From: an uncultured Gemmatimonadota bacterium
Lineage (GTDB): Bacteria > Gemmatimonadota > Gemmatimonadetes > Longimicrobiales > Longimicrobiaceae
NCBI GenBank assembly: GCA_902805735.1
Contig: CADCTW010000159.1
Coordinates: 1 to 43,309 of the forward strand
Direction of reading: 5' to 3'
Length of the DNA stretch: 43,309 nt
Shown: positions 24,599 to 33,457 of the stretch, piece by piece
Numbering within the stretch: the stretch's first letter is position 1
How the letters are laid out: every line of letters begins with the position of its first letter
Notes under the pieces: model-generated
The model's input: the letters and a program-made list of their open reading frames with translations, nothing else
Told to the model about the DNA's origin: nothing
The model's database searches: none
Position numbers and translations under genes: made by a program

Positions 24599-27500
24599 AT
24601 GAACAAATCCCGTTGGCTGTTTGCGGCAGTGGTAGCCGCAGCCACGGCGTCCTCCCCGCTGTCGGCCCAGGAGCCGGCCGTGGTGACCGGACGTGTGACC
24701 AATGCGCAGGGCGCGGCGGAGAATGCCGTGACCGTGCGCATCAACGCGCTGACCATCGGCACTACCACGGCCGCGGACGGCACGTACCGCCTGGTGATCC
24801 CGGCCGCGCGCCTTACGCGCTCGGGCCCGCACACCATCACCGCTTCGCGCGTGGGTCTCGCCACCCAGTCGCGCACGGTGACGCTGACCCCGGGCGCCTC
24901 GCTCACGCAGAACTTCCAGCTCGGCGCCCAGGCGCTCGGCCTGGAAGGGCTCGTCGTGACCGCGCTCGGCATCACGCGCGAGGAGCGCGCCATCTCGACC
25001 TCGGTGCAGACCGTCCAGGGCGAGGACCTCAACCAGGCGCGTGAGACCAACATCGTCAACGCGCTCTCCGGCAAGGTGTCCGGCGTGCAGGTGACGAACG
25101 CCGGCCCGCAGGGCGGCTCGTCGCGCATCGTGATCCGCGGCTCCAACTCGATCACGGGCAACAACCAGCCGCTGTTCGTGGTGGACGGCATTCCGATCGA
25201 CAACTCGGCGCCGCGCCTCGATGGCTACGGCGGCGTGGACTACGGCAACGCCGCGCAGGACATCAACCCGAACGACATCGAGTCGGTCAGCGTCCTGAAG
25301 GGCCCGAACGCCGCCGCGCTCTACGGCTCGCGCGCGGCCAACGGCGCCATCATCATTACCACCAAGTCCGGCGCCGGCCGCACCCGCGGCCTGGGCATCA
25401 CCGCCAACAGCAACGTCTCCTTCGAGACGCCGCTGCGCCTGCCGAGGTACCAGAACGAGTACGGGCAGGGCCTGTACGGCGAGTTCGAGTACGTGGACGG
25501 CAACTACGGCGGCGTGGAAGACGGCACCGACGAGAGCTGGGGCCCGGTGCTCGACGGCACCGTGCGCAACCAGTGGTTCGGCGAGGGCCCCTGGCGGGCC
25601 AACCCGGACAACGTGCGCAGCTTCTTCGAGACGGGCCGCACGGTGAACACCAACGCGTCGATCGCCACCAGCGGCGAGAACGCGAACGTCCGCTTCTCCG
25701 TGTCCAACCTGAACCAGGACGGGATGTACCCCGGCTTCGGGCTGGAGCGGACCACGGTGGCGCTCAACGGCGGCGCGAACATCTCCAAGCGCCTCCGCAC
25801 CAACGCGTCGGTGCAGTACATCAACTCCGACGGCCACAACCGTCCGGGCGTCGGCTACGACGGCGACAACCCGATGCTGCAGTTCGTGTGGTTCGGGCGC
25901 CAGAACGACATCGGCCAGCTTCGCCAGGCGTACGAGCAGGGGCGCAAGAACGGCCAGATGGTGAACTGGAACTACAGCTACCACTCGAATCCGTACTGGA
26001 TCGCGCTGGAGAACGTGAACACCGACTCGCGCGACCGCGTGATCGGGAGCGGCAACGCGACCTACAACTTCACCGACTGGCTCAGCGCCACGCTCCGCTC
26101 CGGCACGGACTTCTACGAAGACCGCCGCAAGCGCACGTACGCCGCCGGGACCATCGGCCTGGACTACGTGGGTGAGCGCGGTGCCTACGGCGAGGACGTG
26201 CTGTTCCGCCAGGAGACCAACTCGGACTTCCTGCTGAACGCCGACCGCGACTTCAGCGACAACCTGAGCTTCAACGCCAGCGTGGGCGCGAGCCGCCGTG
26301 ACGCGCGCTTCAACTCGAACCGCGCGTTCGTGGGCAACCTGAGCATCCCGGGGATCTACAACCTGGGGAACGCCGCCCAGAAGCCGGACGTGTTCGACTA
26401 CAGCGAGCGCAAGCGGGTGAACAGCGTGCTCGGCCAGGCGCAGGTCGGCTTCAAGGACTACGCCTTCCTGGACGTCACGGGCCGCAACGACTGGTCGTCG
26501 ACGCTGCCGGACGGGAACAACTCGTTCTTCTACCCGTCGGTTTCCGGGAGCGTCGTCTTCTCGGACGCCTTCCCGAACCTGCCCAGCGCGCTGTCGTTCG
26601 GCAAGGTGCGGGCGAGCTGGGCCCGCGTGGGTAACGACACGGATCCGTACCGCCTGGCGCTGTACTACAACGCCATCGATCCGTTCAACAGCGTTCCGGG
26701 CTTCGCGACCAGCAACGACATCCCGAACCCGAACCTGAAGCCCGAGCAGACGGAGTCGGTGGAGCTCGGGACGGAGCTGCGCTTCTTCAACAACCGCGTG
26801 GGTCTGGACCTGACCTACTACGACCGCAAGTCGCGCGACCAGATCATCGGCGTGCCGGTTTCGCCGACGAGCGGGTTCCAGCGCCACTTCCTCAACGCGG
26901 GCACGATGTCCAACCGCGGCATCGACCTGGGGCTGAACCTGACCCCGGTGAAGCTGGCCAACAGCTTCCAGTGGGACATCCGCGCGAACTACAACAAGAA
27001 CCGCAACCGCGTGGACGAGCTGGCCGAGGGCGTCGAGGCGCTGGTGCTCGGCAACTACTGGGGCCTGAACGTGGAAGCGCGCCGTGGCGAGGAGTTCGGC
27101 ACGCTGTTCGGCGCGCCCTACCTGCGCAACGAAGCTGGTGAGATGATCCTCCGCGGCGGCCTTCCGCAGGCCGATCCCACGCGGCGCGTGCTCGGCAACT
27201 ACAACCCCGACTTCGTGGCGAGCCTGGGGACGTCCGTGCGCTACCGCGGGCTGGACCTGAGCGTCCTGTTCGACGGCCGCCGCGGCGGTGACATCTTCTC
27301 GGTGACCAACATGTTCGGCCAGTACGCCGGCGTGCTGGAAGAGACGGCGAAGGGCCGCTGCTCGTACGACGAGCCGGTGGGCGGGATGCCCGTCTGCGAC
27401 GCGAACACCGGGATCGTGCTCAAGGGCGTGAACGCCGACGGCACCCCGAACACCTCGTTCGTGACGGCGCAGGACTACTGGGCTTCGCTCTACAACCTGC

Positions 27501-27760
27501 ACGAGGCGCACATCATCGACGGCAGCTTCGTGAAGCTCCGCGAGGTGCAGCTCGGCTACTCGCTCTCCGAGAGCTTCTCGCGCCGCATGGGCGTGACCGG
27601 GCTGAGCCTGTCGCTGACCGGGCGTAACCTGGCTCTCTGGTCGAATGCCAAGCACATCGACCCCGAGACCGCGTTCGACGCCAGCAACGCGCAGGGCCTG
27701 GAGTTCGGCCAGCTTCCGTCGGCCCGGAGCATCGGGTTCAACATCGTCGTCACCCCGTGA
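24599..27760 (+). CDS. SusC/RagA-type TonB-dependent outer-membrane transporter
   Basis: The 1053-residue protein has a signal peptide (MNKSRWLFAAVVAAATASSP, cleavage near LSAQE). A carboxypeptidase-regulatory-like beta domain (about 27-105) follows, then the plug: LEGLVVTALGITREERAIST near 118-137, NALSGKVSGVQVTNAGPQGG near 157-176 and FVVDGIPIDN near 196-205. The rest is a long 22-strand-type barrel ending GFNIVVTP. SusC-type transporters import oligosaccharides, peptides or other large nutrients with a SusD-like lid, encoded just downstream. Substrate is unknown, as no degradative enzyme or sensor gene is adjacent. ATG 24599 starts the signal sequence; the upstream in-frame stretch is Arg-rich and lacks one. 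Confidence 0.95.
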   Translation: MNKSRWLFAAVVAAATASSPLSAQEPAVVTGRVTNAQGAAENAVTVRINALTIGTTTAADGTYRLVIPAARLTRSGPHTITASRVGLATQSRTVTLTPGASLTQNFQLGAQALGLEGLVVTALGITREERAISTSVQTVQGEDLNQARETNIVNALSGKVSGVQVTNAGPQGGSSRIVIRGSNSITGNNQPLFVVDGIPIDNSAPRLDGYGGVDYGNAAQDINPNDIESVSVLKGPNAAALYGSRAANGAIIITTKSGAGRTRGLGITANSNVSFETPLRLPRYQNEYGQGLYGEFEYVDGNYGGVEDGTDESWGPVLDGTVRNQWFGEGPWRANPDNVRSFFETGRTVNTNASIATSGENANVRFSVSNLNQDGMYPGFGLERTTVALNGGANISKRLRTNASVQYINSDGHNRPGVGYDGDNPMLQFVWFGRQNDIGQLRQAYEQGRKNGQMVNWNYSYHSNPYWIALENVNTDSRDRVIGSGNATYNFTDWLSATLRSGTDFYEDRRKRTYAAGTIGLDYVGERGAYGEDVLFRQETNSDFLLNADRDFSDNLSFNASVGASRRDARFNSNRAFVGNLSIPGIYNLGNAAQKPDVFDYSERKRVNSVLGQAQVGFKDYAFLDVTGRNDWSSTLPDGNNSFFYPSVSGSVVFSDAFPNLPSALSFGKVRASWARVGNDTDPYRLALYYNAIDPFNSVPGFATSNDIPNPNLKPEQTESVELGTELRFFNNRVGLDLTYYDRKSRDQIIGVPVSPTSGFQRHFLNAGTMSNRGIDLGLNLTPVKLANSFQWDIRANYNKNRNRVDELAEGVEALVLGNYWGLNVEARRGEEFGTLFGAPYLRNEAGEMILRGGLPQADPTRRVLGNYNPDFVASLGTSVRYRGLDLSVLFDGRRGGDIFSVTNMFGQYAGVLEETAKGRCSYDEPVGGMPVCDANTGIVLKGVNADGTPNTSFVTAQDYWASLYNLHEAHIIDGSFVKLREVQLGYSLSESFSRRMGVTGLSLSLTGRNLALWSNAKHIDPETAFDASNAQGLEFGQLPSARSIGFNIVVTP

Positions 27761-27783
27761 CCCCGGCCACCCGCACAGGACTA

Positions 27784-29229
27784 ATGATGAAACTCTCTCG
27801 CCTGACGCGGACCGCCTCGTTCGTCGCACTTGCCGCTGTCGCGGCAAGTGCGTGCGACGACGGTCTGACCGAAATCAACCAGAATCCGAATACGCCCGAC
27901 CGGGTGACCGCGGATCTGCTGTTCCCCACCGCCGTGCAGTCGTCGGTGAACCGCGTGTTCGGCAGCACGCTTCACTACGACTACGCCAGCACCTGGATCC
28001 AGCACTACGCCAAGATCCAGTACACCAACGAGGACCGCTACCAGCTGCGGACCACGGGGAACGACGCCGCCTGGCTGGGCTTCTACGCCGGCGCGCTGCA
28101 GGACTTCACGGGCGTGATCGCGAAGAGCGACAGCACGGGTGAAGTGAACAAGAAGGCCTCCGCCATGGTGATGCGGAGCTGGACGTACGGGGTGGTGACC
28201 GACGTGTGGGGCGACGTCCCCTACACCGAGGCCAACAAGGGGCTCAGCGCCATCGCGGGCGAGCGCGCGTCCACCTCGCCCAAGTACGATCCGCAGCAGG
28301 TGGTGTACAACGGGATCTTCACGGAGCTTGCGGCTGCTTCGGCGATGATCACCGGCACCGGCGAGAACTTCGGCAGCGCGGACCTGATCTACGGCGGGAA
28401 CATGGCGAGGTGGAGGAAGTTCGCCAACTCGCTGCGCCTCCGCCACGCGATGCGCCTGTCGCAGGTGGACCCGGCCAAGGGCCGGACCGAGTTCGCGGCG
28501 GCGATGGCGGCCGCGGGTGGCGTGTTCACGAGCAACGCGGACAACGCGATGATGCAGTACCAGTCGTCGCGTCCGAACAACCACCCGCTGAACGAGCTGT
28601 TCCGCACGCGCTTCGACCACGTGGTCAGCCGTACGCTGGTGGACACGCTCAAGTCGCTCAGCGACCCGCGCCTGCAGGTGTACGCGGAGCCGAACGCGAA
28701 CGGCAACTACCGTGGCGCCCCCAACGGGGTGGTCTCGCCGGGCGTTCCGTTCGACTCGCTGTCGAAGATCGGCGCGTACTTCCTGCGGCCGGACGCCGAG
28801 GCGGTGCTGATGTCGTACTCGGAGGTGCTCTTCCTGCAGGCCGAGGCCGCCGAGCGTGGCTGGATCGCCGGCGACGCCGCGGCCCTGTACCGCGCGGCCA
28901 TCACCGCCCACATGCGCTACTACGGCGTCTCGGCGGCGGCGGTCGAAGCTTACCTGGCCCAGCCGCGCGTGATGTACGCCGGGCTTCCCACCCTGCACCT
29001 GCAGAAGTGGATCTCGCTGTTCGGCAACGGCGTGGAAGCGTGGTCGGAGCAGCGGCGCACCAACGTGCCGACGCTCAAGGCTGGCCCGCGTGCTAGCAAC
29101 GGCGGACGCCTTCCGGTTCGCTTCCCGTACCCGACGATCGAGCAGTCGGTGAACAACACCAACCGCGTCGAAGCGATCAACCGGGCCGGTGGCGCCACGC
29201 TGAACGAGCCGGTGTGGTGGGACAAGTAG
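27784..29229 (+). CDS. SusD/RagB-like nutrient-binding outer-membrane lipoprotein
   Basis: The 481-residue lipoprotein starts MMKLSRLTRTASFVALAAVA with the lipid Cys in ASACDD. It has the SusD-like helical architecture: the N-terminal LTEINQNPNTPD, common just after the lipid anchor in this family, then repeated TPR-like helices including NMARWRKFANSLRLRHAMRL, ALMSY-type SYSEVLFLQAEAAERGW near 335-351 and a C-terminal RLPVRFPYPTIEQSVN. It caps the SusC barrel and binds the substrate. It begins 23 bases after the SusC stop behind an AGGA site. Either tandem ATG (27784 or 27787) could be used. A strong terminator follows. Confidence 0.93.
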   Translation: MMKLSRLTRTASFVALAAVAASACDDGLTEINQNPNTPDRVTADLLFPTAVQSSVNRVFGSTLHYDYASTWIQHYAKIQYTNEDRYQLRTTGNDAAWLGFYAGALQDFTGVIAKSDSTGEVNKKASAMVMRSWTYGVVTDVWGDVPYTEANKGLSAIAGERASTSPKYDPQQVVYNGIFTELAAASAMITGTGENFGSADLIYGGNMARWRKFANSLRLRHAMRLSQVDPAKGRTEFAAAMAAAGGVFTSNADNAMMQYQSSRPNNHPLNELFRTRFDHVVSRTLVDTLKSLSDPRLQVYAEPNANGNYRGAPNGVVSPGVPFDSLSKIGAYFLRPDAEAVLMSYSEVLFLQAEAAERGWIAGDAAALYRAAITAHMRYYGVSAAAVEAYLAQPRVMYAGLPTLHLQKWISLFGNGVEAWSEQRRTNVPTLKAGPRASNGGRLPVRFPYPTIEQSVNNTNRVEAINRAGGATLNEPVWWDK

Positions 29230-29249
29230 TCTGAACACCGCTGGTGAAG

Positions 29250-29284
29250 AGGCCCCCCCGGCAGCACGCCGGGGGGGCCTTTTC
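29250..29284 (+). terminator. Intrinsic terminator of susCD
   Basis: AGGCCCCCCCGGC (29250-29262) pairs perfectly with GCCGGGGGGGCCT (29268-29280) around AGCAC, followed by a short T run. It is one of the few classical rho-independent terminators in the window, about 20 bases after the susD-like stop. Confidence 0.88.
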
Positions 29285-29819
29285 GCGCACCTGGTCCGCC
29301 GGGGCCCTCCCCGCCGGACCCGCTCCGGCGCGGGTGAGAGGAGGGACCCCCGTGCGAGCGGTGGAGCCATGGACTCGCCGGAAGGAAACGGTGGTCCGGC
29401 CCGGCGTCGGCGGGGTGGACCTGCGCCGCGATCACGGGAGCCCGGCTGGAGCCGGCTGAAAAGGACCCCGTTCCCAGGTCTCACACCGGGGGGGGGCGGC
29501 GGTCCCGGCCCGCAGCTTCTGCCGCTTCCAAAAAATCCAGTGCGTGCCACGTTCGCCGAACAGGCCTCACACGTAGACGCGGAGGAGAGGCGCTGGCACT
29601 CCCCGCGTCTTCGCGCCTCTTCCGGGCGATGCACATTCAGCGAAGCGGTGCCGGCGTGCGCGGGGATGCAGGCCGGGTGCGGGCTTCCTGAGCCGACCTC
29701 GCGGCGGCGACGGCATGGAGGCAGCCTCCGTGGTGCGTCCCCGGCGGACCGGGCGGAACGCGCGGCCGCGGCGGGCACGGGTGGCTGCCGCGATTCCGCG
29801 GATCGAGGGCGACGGAAAA
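29285..29819. other. Gene-poor stretch, with a degenerate repeat fragment
   Basis: No credible gene is seen; open frames here are Arg/Pro/Gly-rich and lack start signals. A degenerate CACAGAG-family fragment is at about 29565-29590 (CTCACACGTAGACGCGGAGG). The rest may hold decayed repeats. I see no tRNA or other structured RNA. Confidence 0.5.
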
Positions 29820-29855
29820 GGAGGCACGGAGAGATCCAATCCTCTCCGTGCCTCC
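29820..29855. terminator. 14-bp perfect hairpin, possible terminator
   Basis: GGAGGCACGGAGAG (29820-29833) pairs with CTCTCCGTGCCTCC (29842-29855) around an eight-base loop, 32 bases beyond the stop of the minus-strand lipoprotein gene. It carries a GGCACGGAGAG core related to the CACAGAG family but with shorter arms. Confidence 0.55.
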
Positions 29856-29887
29856 CCTTATTCGCGTTCAGACCCGCACTCGTGCGT

Positions 29888-30454
29888 TCAGGAGGTGATG
29901 CGCTCCGTGACCATCTGGGCGATGCGCTCCTCCAGCTTGCCCGTGCTCCGGCAGGGCGCCCCGACCCCGCTCCCGCTGCCCCCGGCGCGCGAGTACGCGG
30001 TGCCCACCATCTGCGTGCGCAGCTCCGTGCCGGTGTCTCCGCCGCGGACCAGCGTGACCATGCGGATCTGCACGGTGGAAGCGTCGGCCATGTTGGTGCC
30101 GATGGGGGTGGACCCGCAGTTCAGGTACTCGGAGACCCGCTGGCCGCCCAGCCGCCGGTTCACCACGAACCCGTCGTTCACGATCCGGAGCGCCGCGCCC
30201 TCCTCGGTGGAGGTGGTGGGGATGCCCAGCGACTCGTAAACGGCCGGGAGCACCTGCTGCACGCGGTTCATGGGCGCGCGCACCCACTGCGTGGAGATGC
30301 GCTGGTCGGCATTGCTCTGCACGCTCACGTTGCCCGCGTCGGTGAGGACGCGCGTGGTGGTGAGGGTGCCGGGGGTGGTGACGATGCCGTCGCCCTCGGG
30401 GGCGGTGGCGCAAGCGGATAGGGCGAGAGTGGCAAGGACGAGGCTGCGCAGCAT
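29888..30454 (-). CDS. Lipoprotein of unknown function
   Basis: The 188-residue protein begins MLRSLVLATLALSACATAPE, a clear lipoprotein signal with lipobox LSAC. The mature part has beta-rich segments (WVRAPMNRVQQVLPAVYESL near 59-78; AALRIVNDGFVVNRRLGGQR near 88-107) and a central Cys (EYLNCGST) matched by another in GAPCRSTGK, so one disulfide is possible. No family is recognised. It lies downstream of the plug-like lipoprotein on the same strand with a 54-base gap, so the two may be co-transcribed. Confidence 0.72.
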   Translation of the reverse strand: MLRSLVLATLALSACATAPEGDGIVTTPGTLTTTRVLTDAGNVSVQSNADQRISTQWVRAPMNRVQQVLPAVYESLGIPTTSTEEGAALRIVNDGFVVNRRLGGQRVSEYLNCGSTPIGTNMADASTVQIRMVTLVRGGDTGTELRTQMVGTAYSRAGGSGSGVGAPCRSTGKLEERIAQMVTERITS

Positions 30455-30508
30455 GGAACCTCCTCGAAGCAGGGTGAGCGGCCCGGGAGGGCCGGGCCGG
30501 CGGGTGTC

Positions 30509-30955
30509 CTACGAGTCCGCGCGCTTGGTGAAAACCAATATACTCCCGGTGGCACTGGCCGGATAGCCACGCTTGCGGACGATCCCCGAGGGATAGATCT
30601 CCACGCGCTCCACGTCCCAGCGGCGGATCAGGTCCAGGATGCAGCTGTCGCTCGCCGCCTGGCCGTCCACCCACACGTGTGCCTCGGACGAGCCGGTGAG
30701 CGACTGCACCCCCCGGAAGATGACACGGCTGCACCCCGCCGACTTCGATACGCGCATGCTGGACACGCGGCCCGCGAGCGCCTCCATCAACGAGCCCCCG
30801 GTGGTCAGGTCGGCTTCGGTGAAGACGATCTCGCCCCCGTGGTACCCGGCGGGCTGCGGCCCCGCGTCGGTGTCGCTCCCGGTGCCCTGGAGCGGCGAGC
30901 AGGCGCAGGCCAGCGCGAGCAGCGCCGCACCACCGTGACGCGCGCGTGGGTGCAT
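30509..30955 (-). CDS. Free-standing TonB plug-like domain lipoprotein
   Basis: This 148-residue protein has a lipoprotein signal (MHPRARHGGAALLALACACS) and then a region that lines up well with the plug of SusC-type receptors: SLMEALAGRVSSMRVSKSAG near 58-77, RVIFRGVQSLTGSSEAHVWVDG near 80-101, WDVERVEIYPSG near 116-127 and the end GYPASATGSILVFTKR, as in plugs that finish G-x-I-x-I-x-T-K. No barrel follows; the stop comes directly after TKRADS. Two Cys (AGCSR and DSCIL) could form a disulfide. A strong AGGAGGAGG site precedes ATG 30955. It may regulate or compete for TonB-type receptors, or be a decayed receptor kept as a binding protein. Confidence 0.75.
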   Translation of the reverse strand: MHPRARHGGAALLALACACSPLQGTGSDTDAGPQPAGYHGGEIVFTEADLTTGGSLMEALAGRVSSMRVSKSAGCSRVIFRGVQSLTGSSEAHVWVDGQAASDSCILDLIRRWDVERVEIYPSGIVRKRGYPASATGSILVFTKRADS

Positions 30956-31215
30956 GGGGTCCTCCTCCTGGGGAAGGCGGCGCGTCCGGACCGGTGCGCG
31001 GATGACCGCGTGTTCACCCCCGGGCACGTGTCAGGGTGCAGCATGAATCACGCCCGTGCGGACCTCCGCCCGCGCACCGGTGGAACGCGGGAAGAAGGGG
31101 GTTTCTGACGCGCGATCCGTGCGGGAACGGGCGGAGGCGCCGCCGGGGCGGGGCGCCGCGCCGCGGCCCGCGCGCGGTGCCCTCCCTGGCCCGCCTCTTG
31201 CGCCCGCGCCGGGGC

Positions 31216-33201
31216 ATGGCAACTCCTCCCAACGTTCCCAACGAGCGCCGCAAAGGGAACAACGACCGGCGCACCACGCGCGGCGGGTTCGACCCGCGCC
31301 GCTCCCGCTTCGGCCTGGGGCCGCTGCTCCTTTTCCTGGTGGCGCTGCTGGCGCTGAACGTGGTGTTCAGCGGCCGCGGCAGCACCCGGCTGGAGTACAG
31401 CGAGCTCAAGAACCGCATCCGCCAGGGGCAGGTGGCCCGCGCCACCCTGGCCGCCACCACCATCACCGCCGTGCCGCGCGACTCCGTGGGCCCCAAGGGG
31501 CGCGTGGTGTGGCAGGCCGAGCGCTCGGCCGGCGAAGACGAGACGCTGATCCCCGCGCTGGACCAGGCGGGGGTGCGCTACGACTTCGAGCAGCCCTCGC
31601 GGTGGACGGGGCTGGTGATGCTCTTCCTCCCCATCCTGGTGCTGGTGGGGCTCTTCACCTTCTTCACGCGGCGCATGAACCCCACGCAGGGGGTGCTCAC
31701 CGTGGGGAAGAGCCGCGCCCGCATCGTGGGCGAGGAGGGCACGGGCGTCACCTTCGAAGACGTGGCGGGGGTGGACGAGGCGAAGCAGGAGACCTACGAG
31801 GTCGTCGAGTTCCTGAAGCACCCGGAGAAGTTCGCCAAGCTGGGCGCCAAGATCCCCAAGGGCGTGCTGCTGGTGGGCCCCCCGGGAACGGGGAAGACGC
31901 TGCTGGCGCGCGCGGTGGCCGGCGAGGCGGGGGTCACCTTCTTCTCCATCAGCGGCGCCGAGTTCGTGGAGATGTTCGTGGGCGTGGGCGCGGCTCGGGT
32001 GCGCGATCTGTTCGCGCAGGCCAAGGCGCAGTCGCCCTGCATCATCTTCATCGACGAGCTGGACGCGCTGGGCAAGGCGCGCGGCCCCGGCGGGGTGCTG
32101 GGCGGCAACGACGAGCGCGAGCAGACGCTCAACCAGCTCCTGGTGGAGATGGACGGCTTCGACCCGCGCATGGCCGTCATCATCATGGCCGCCACCAACC
32201 GCCCCGAGATCCTGGACCCGGCGCTGCTGCGCCCCGGCCGCTTCGACCGGCAGATCCTGGTGGACCGCCCCGACCTCAACGGCCGGCTGGACATCCTGCG
32301 CATCCACGCCAAGGACGTGCAGCTGGAGCCGGACGTGAACCTGGAGAAGATCGCCCGCCGCACCCCCGGCTTCGTGGGCGCGGACCTGGCGAACCTCCTC
32401 AACGAGGCGGCGCTCCTGGCCGCGCGGCGCGACCGGGCGGCCGTGTCGCTCAAGGAGATCGACGACGCGGTGGACCGCATCATCGCGGGGCTGGAGAAGA
32501 AGAACCGGCTGATCAACGAGAAGGAGCGCACCATCGTGGCCTACCACGAGGCCGGCCACGCCATCGTGGCCGAGCGGGTGCCCACGGCGGACCCGGTGCA
32601 CAAGATCTCCATCATCCCCCGCGGCGTGGCGGCGCTGGGGTACACGCAGCAGCTCCCCACGGAAGACCGCTACCTGCTCACCAAGCAGGAGCTGATGGAC
32701 CGCATCGCCGTGCTGCTGGGCGGGCGCGTGGCCGAGGAGATCGTCTTCAACGAGATCTCCACGGGCGCGGGGAACGACCTGGAGCGGGTGACGGAGCTGG
32801 CGCGCAGCATGGTGATGGAGTACGGGATGAGCCGCGAGCTGGGCCCGGTGAACCTTTCCGGCCCCCGCCGCAACCAGTTCCTGCAGGGCTCCGAAGGGGG
32901 CGCCGCGCCGCGCTCGTACTCCGAGGAGACCGCCCGCGCCATCGACGCGGAGATCCGCGGCCTGATCGACGGGACGTACGAGCGGGTGCGCCGCATCCTC
33001 ACGCAGGATCGCGACGTGCTGGAGGTGCTGTCGCAGCGCCTGCTGGAGGTGGAGGTGGTGGACGAGGCGGACCTGCGGCGCATCATGGGGCTGCCGCCGC
33101 GCACCCACGAGCCCTCCGAAGACCGCGTGGTGGCCCCGCCGCCGCCCAAGGGCGGGATGATCGACCCCGAGGGCCGCGCCGCTTCGGAAGCGGCGGACTG
33201 A
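31216..33201 (+). CDS. ftsH: ATP-dependent zinc metalloprotease FtsH
   Basis: The 661-residue AAA+ membrane protease has TM1 near 34-51, a small extracytoplasmic domain, TM2 near 130-150, Walker A GPPGTGKT near 221-228, Walker [11 protein letters not shown] near 276-285, the SRH region [20 protein letters not shown] near 325-344 and the zinc site H444-EAG-H448, with a third ligand Asp expected in [13 protein letters not shown]. It degrades unneeded or damaged membrane and cytosolic proteins. ATG 31216 is chosen because the upstream frame is Arg-rich and unlike FtsH; no clear ribosome-binding site is seen. It diverges from the plug-like lipoprotein gene across 260 bases in which no promoter was recognised. 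Confidence 0.97.
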   Translation: MATPPNVPNERRKGNNDRRTTRGGFDPRRSRFGLGPLLLFLVALLALNVVFSGRGSTRLEYSELKNRIRQGQVARATLAATTITAVPRDSVGPKGRVVWQAERSAGEDETLIPALDQAGVRYDFEQPSRWTGLVMLFLPILVLVGLFTFFTRRMNPTQGVLTVGKSRARIVGEEGTGVTFEDVAGVDEAKQETYEVVEFLKHPEKFAKLGAKIPKGVLLVGPPGTGKTLLARAVAGEAGVTFFSISGAEFVEMFVGVGAARVRDLFAQAKAQSPCIIFIDELDALGKARGPGGVLGGNDEREQTLNQLLVEMDGFDPRMAVIIMAATNRPEILDPALLRPGRFDRQILVDRPDLNGRLDILRIHAKDVQLEPDVNLEKIARRTPGFVGADLANLLNEAALLAARRDRAAVSLKEIDDAVDRIIAGLEKKNRLINEKERTIVAYHEAGHAIVAERVPTADPVHKISIIPRGVAALGYTQQLPTEDRYLLTKQELMDRIAVLLGGRVAEEIVFNEISTGAGNDLERVTELARSMVMEYGMSRELGPVNLSGPRRNQFLQGSEGGAAPRSYSEETARAIDAEIRGLIDGTYERVRRILTQDRDVLEVLSQRLLEVEVVDEADLRRIMGLPPRTHEPSEDRVVAPPPPKGGMIDPEGRAASEAAD

Positions 33202-33218
33202 CCTAACCAGGAGGAACG

Positions 33219-33389
33219 GTGTCCAAGGACCCACGCTACAGCGACAAGAGCCCCCACACGTCCGACGAGCAGAAGGGTGCTCCGGCCCCGGAGCGGCCCA
33301 CCAACACGGACGAAGATGCGGGGATGAGCAACCAGGAGGGCCGCGGGCCCTCGCAGGCCGAGGGCGAGCGGAAAGAGGACGGCGACTGA
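33219..33389 (+). CDS. 56-residue hydrophilic, probably disordered protein
   Basis: A GTG start with a near-perfect AGGAGG site (33209-33214) opens 56 codons. The product begins MSKDPRYSDKSPHTSDEQKG and consists almost wholly of polar and charged residues plus Pro and Gly, with no predicted helix or hydrophobic core. It begins 17 bases after the ftsH stop on the same strand, so co-transcription is likely. Its stop is two bases before a CACAGAG hairpin. No family is recognised; small hydrophilic proteins of this type are sometimes stress-related. Confidence 0.6.
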   Translation: MSKDPRYSDKSPHTSDEQKGAPAPERPTNTDEDAGMSNQEGRGPSQAEGERKEDGD

Positions 33390-33391
33390 TT

Positions 33392-33457
33392 GGCTCACAC
33401 AGAGACACAGAGGCACAGAGAAAGAAGATCTTCTCTGTGCCTCCGTGTCTTGGCTCA
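33392..33457. terminator. CACAGAG hairpin (copy h)
   Basis: GGCTCACACAGAGACACAGA... pairs with ...CTGTGCCTCCGTGTCTTGGC with a few mismatches, and the tip contains its own palindrome GAAGATCTTC. It lies between the convergent 56-residue peptide and propeller-like lipoprotein genes, overlapping the latter's stop. Confidence 0.7.

Noticed and set aside
29369-30421. 350-codon plus-strand frame after susD
   Set aside because: It runs antisense to a lipoprotein gene with a clear signal peptide and is Arg/Pro/Gly-rich without start signals.
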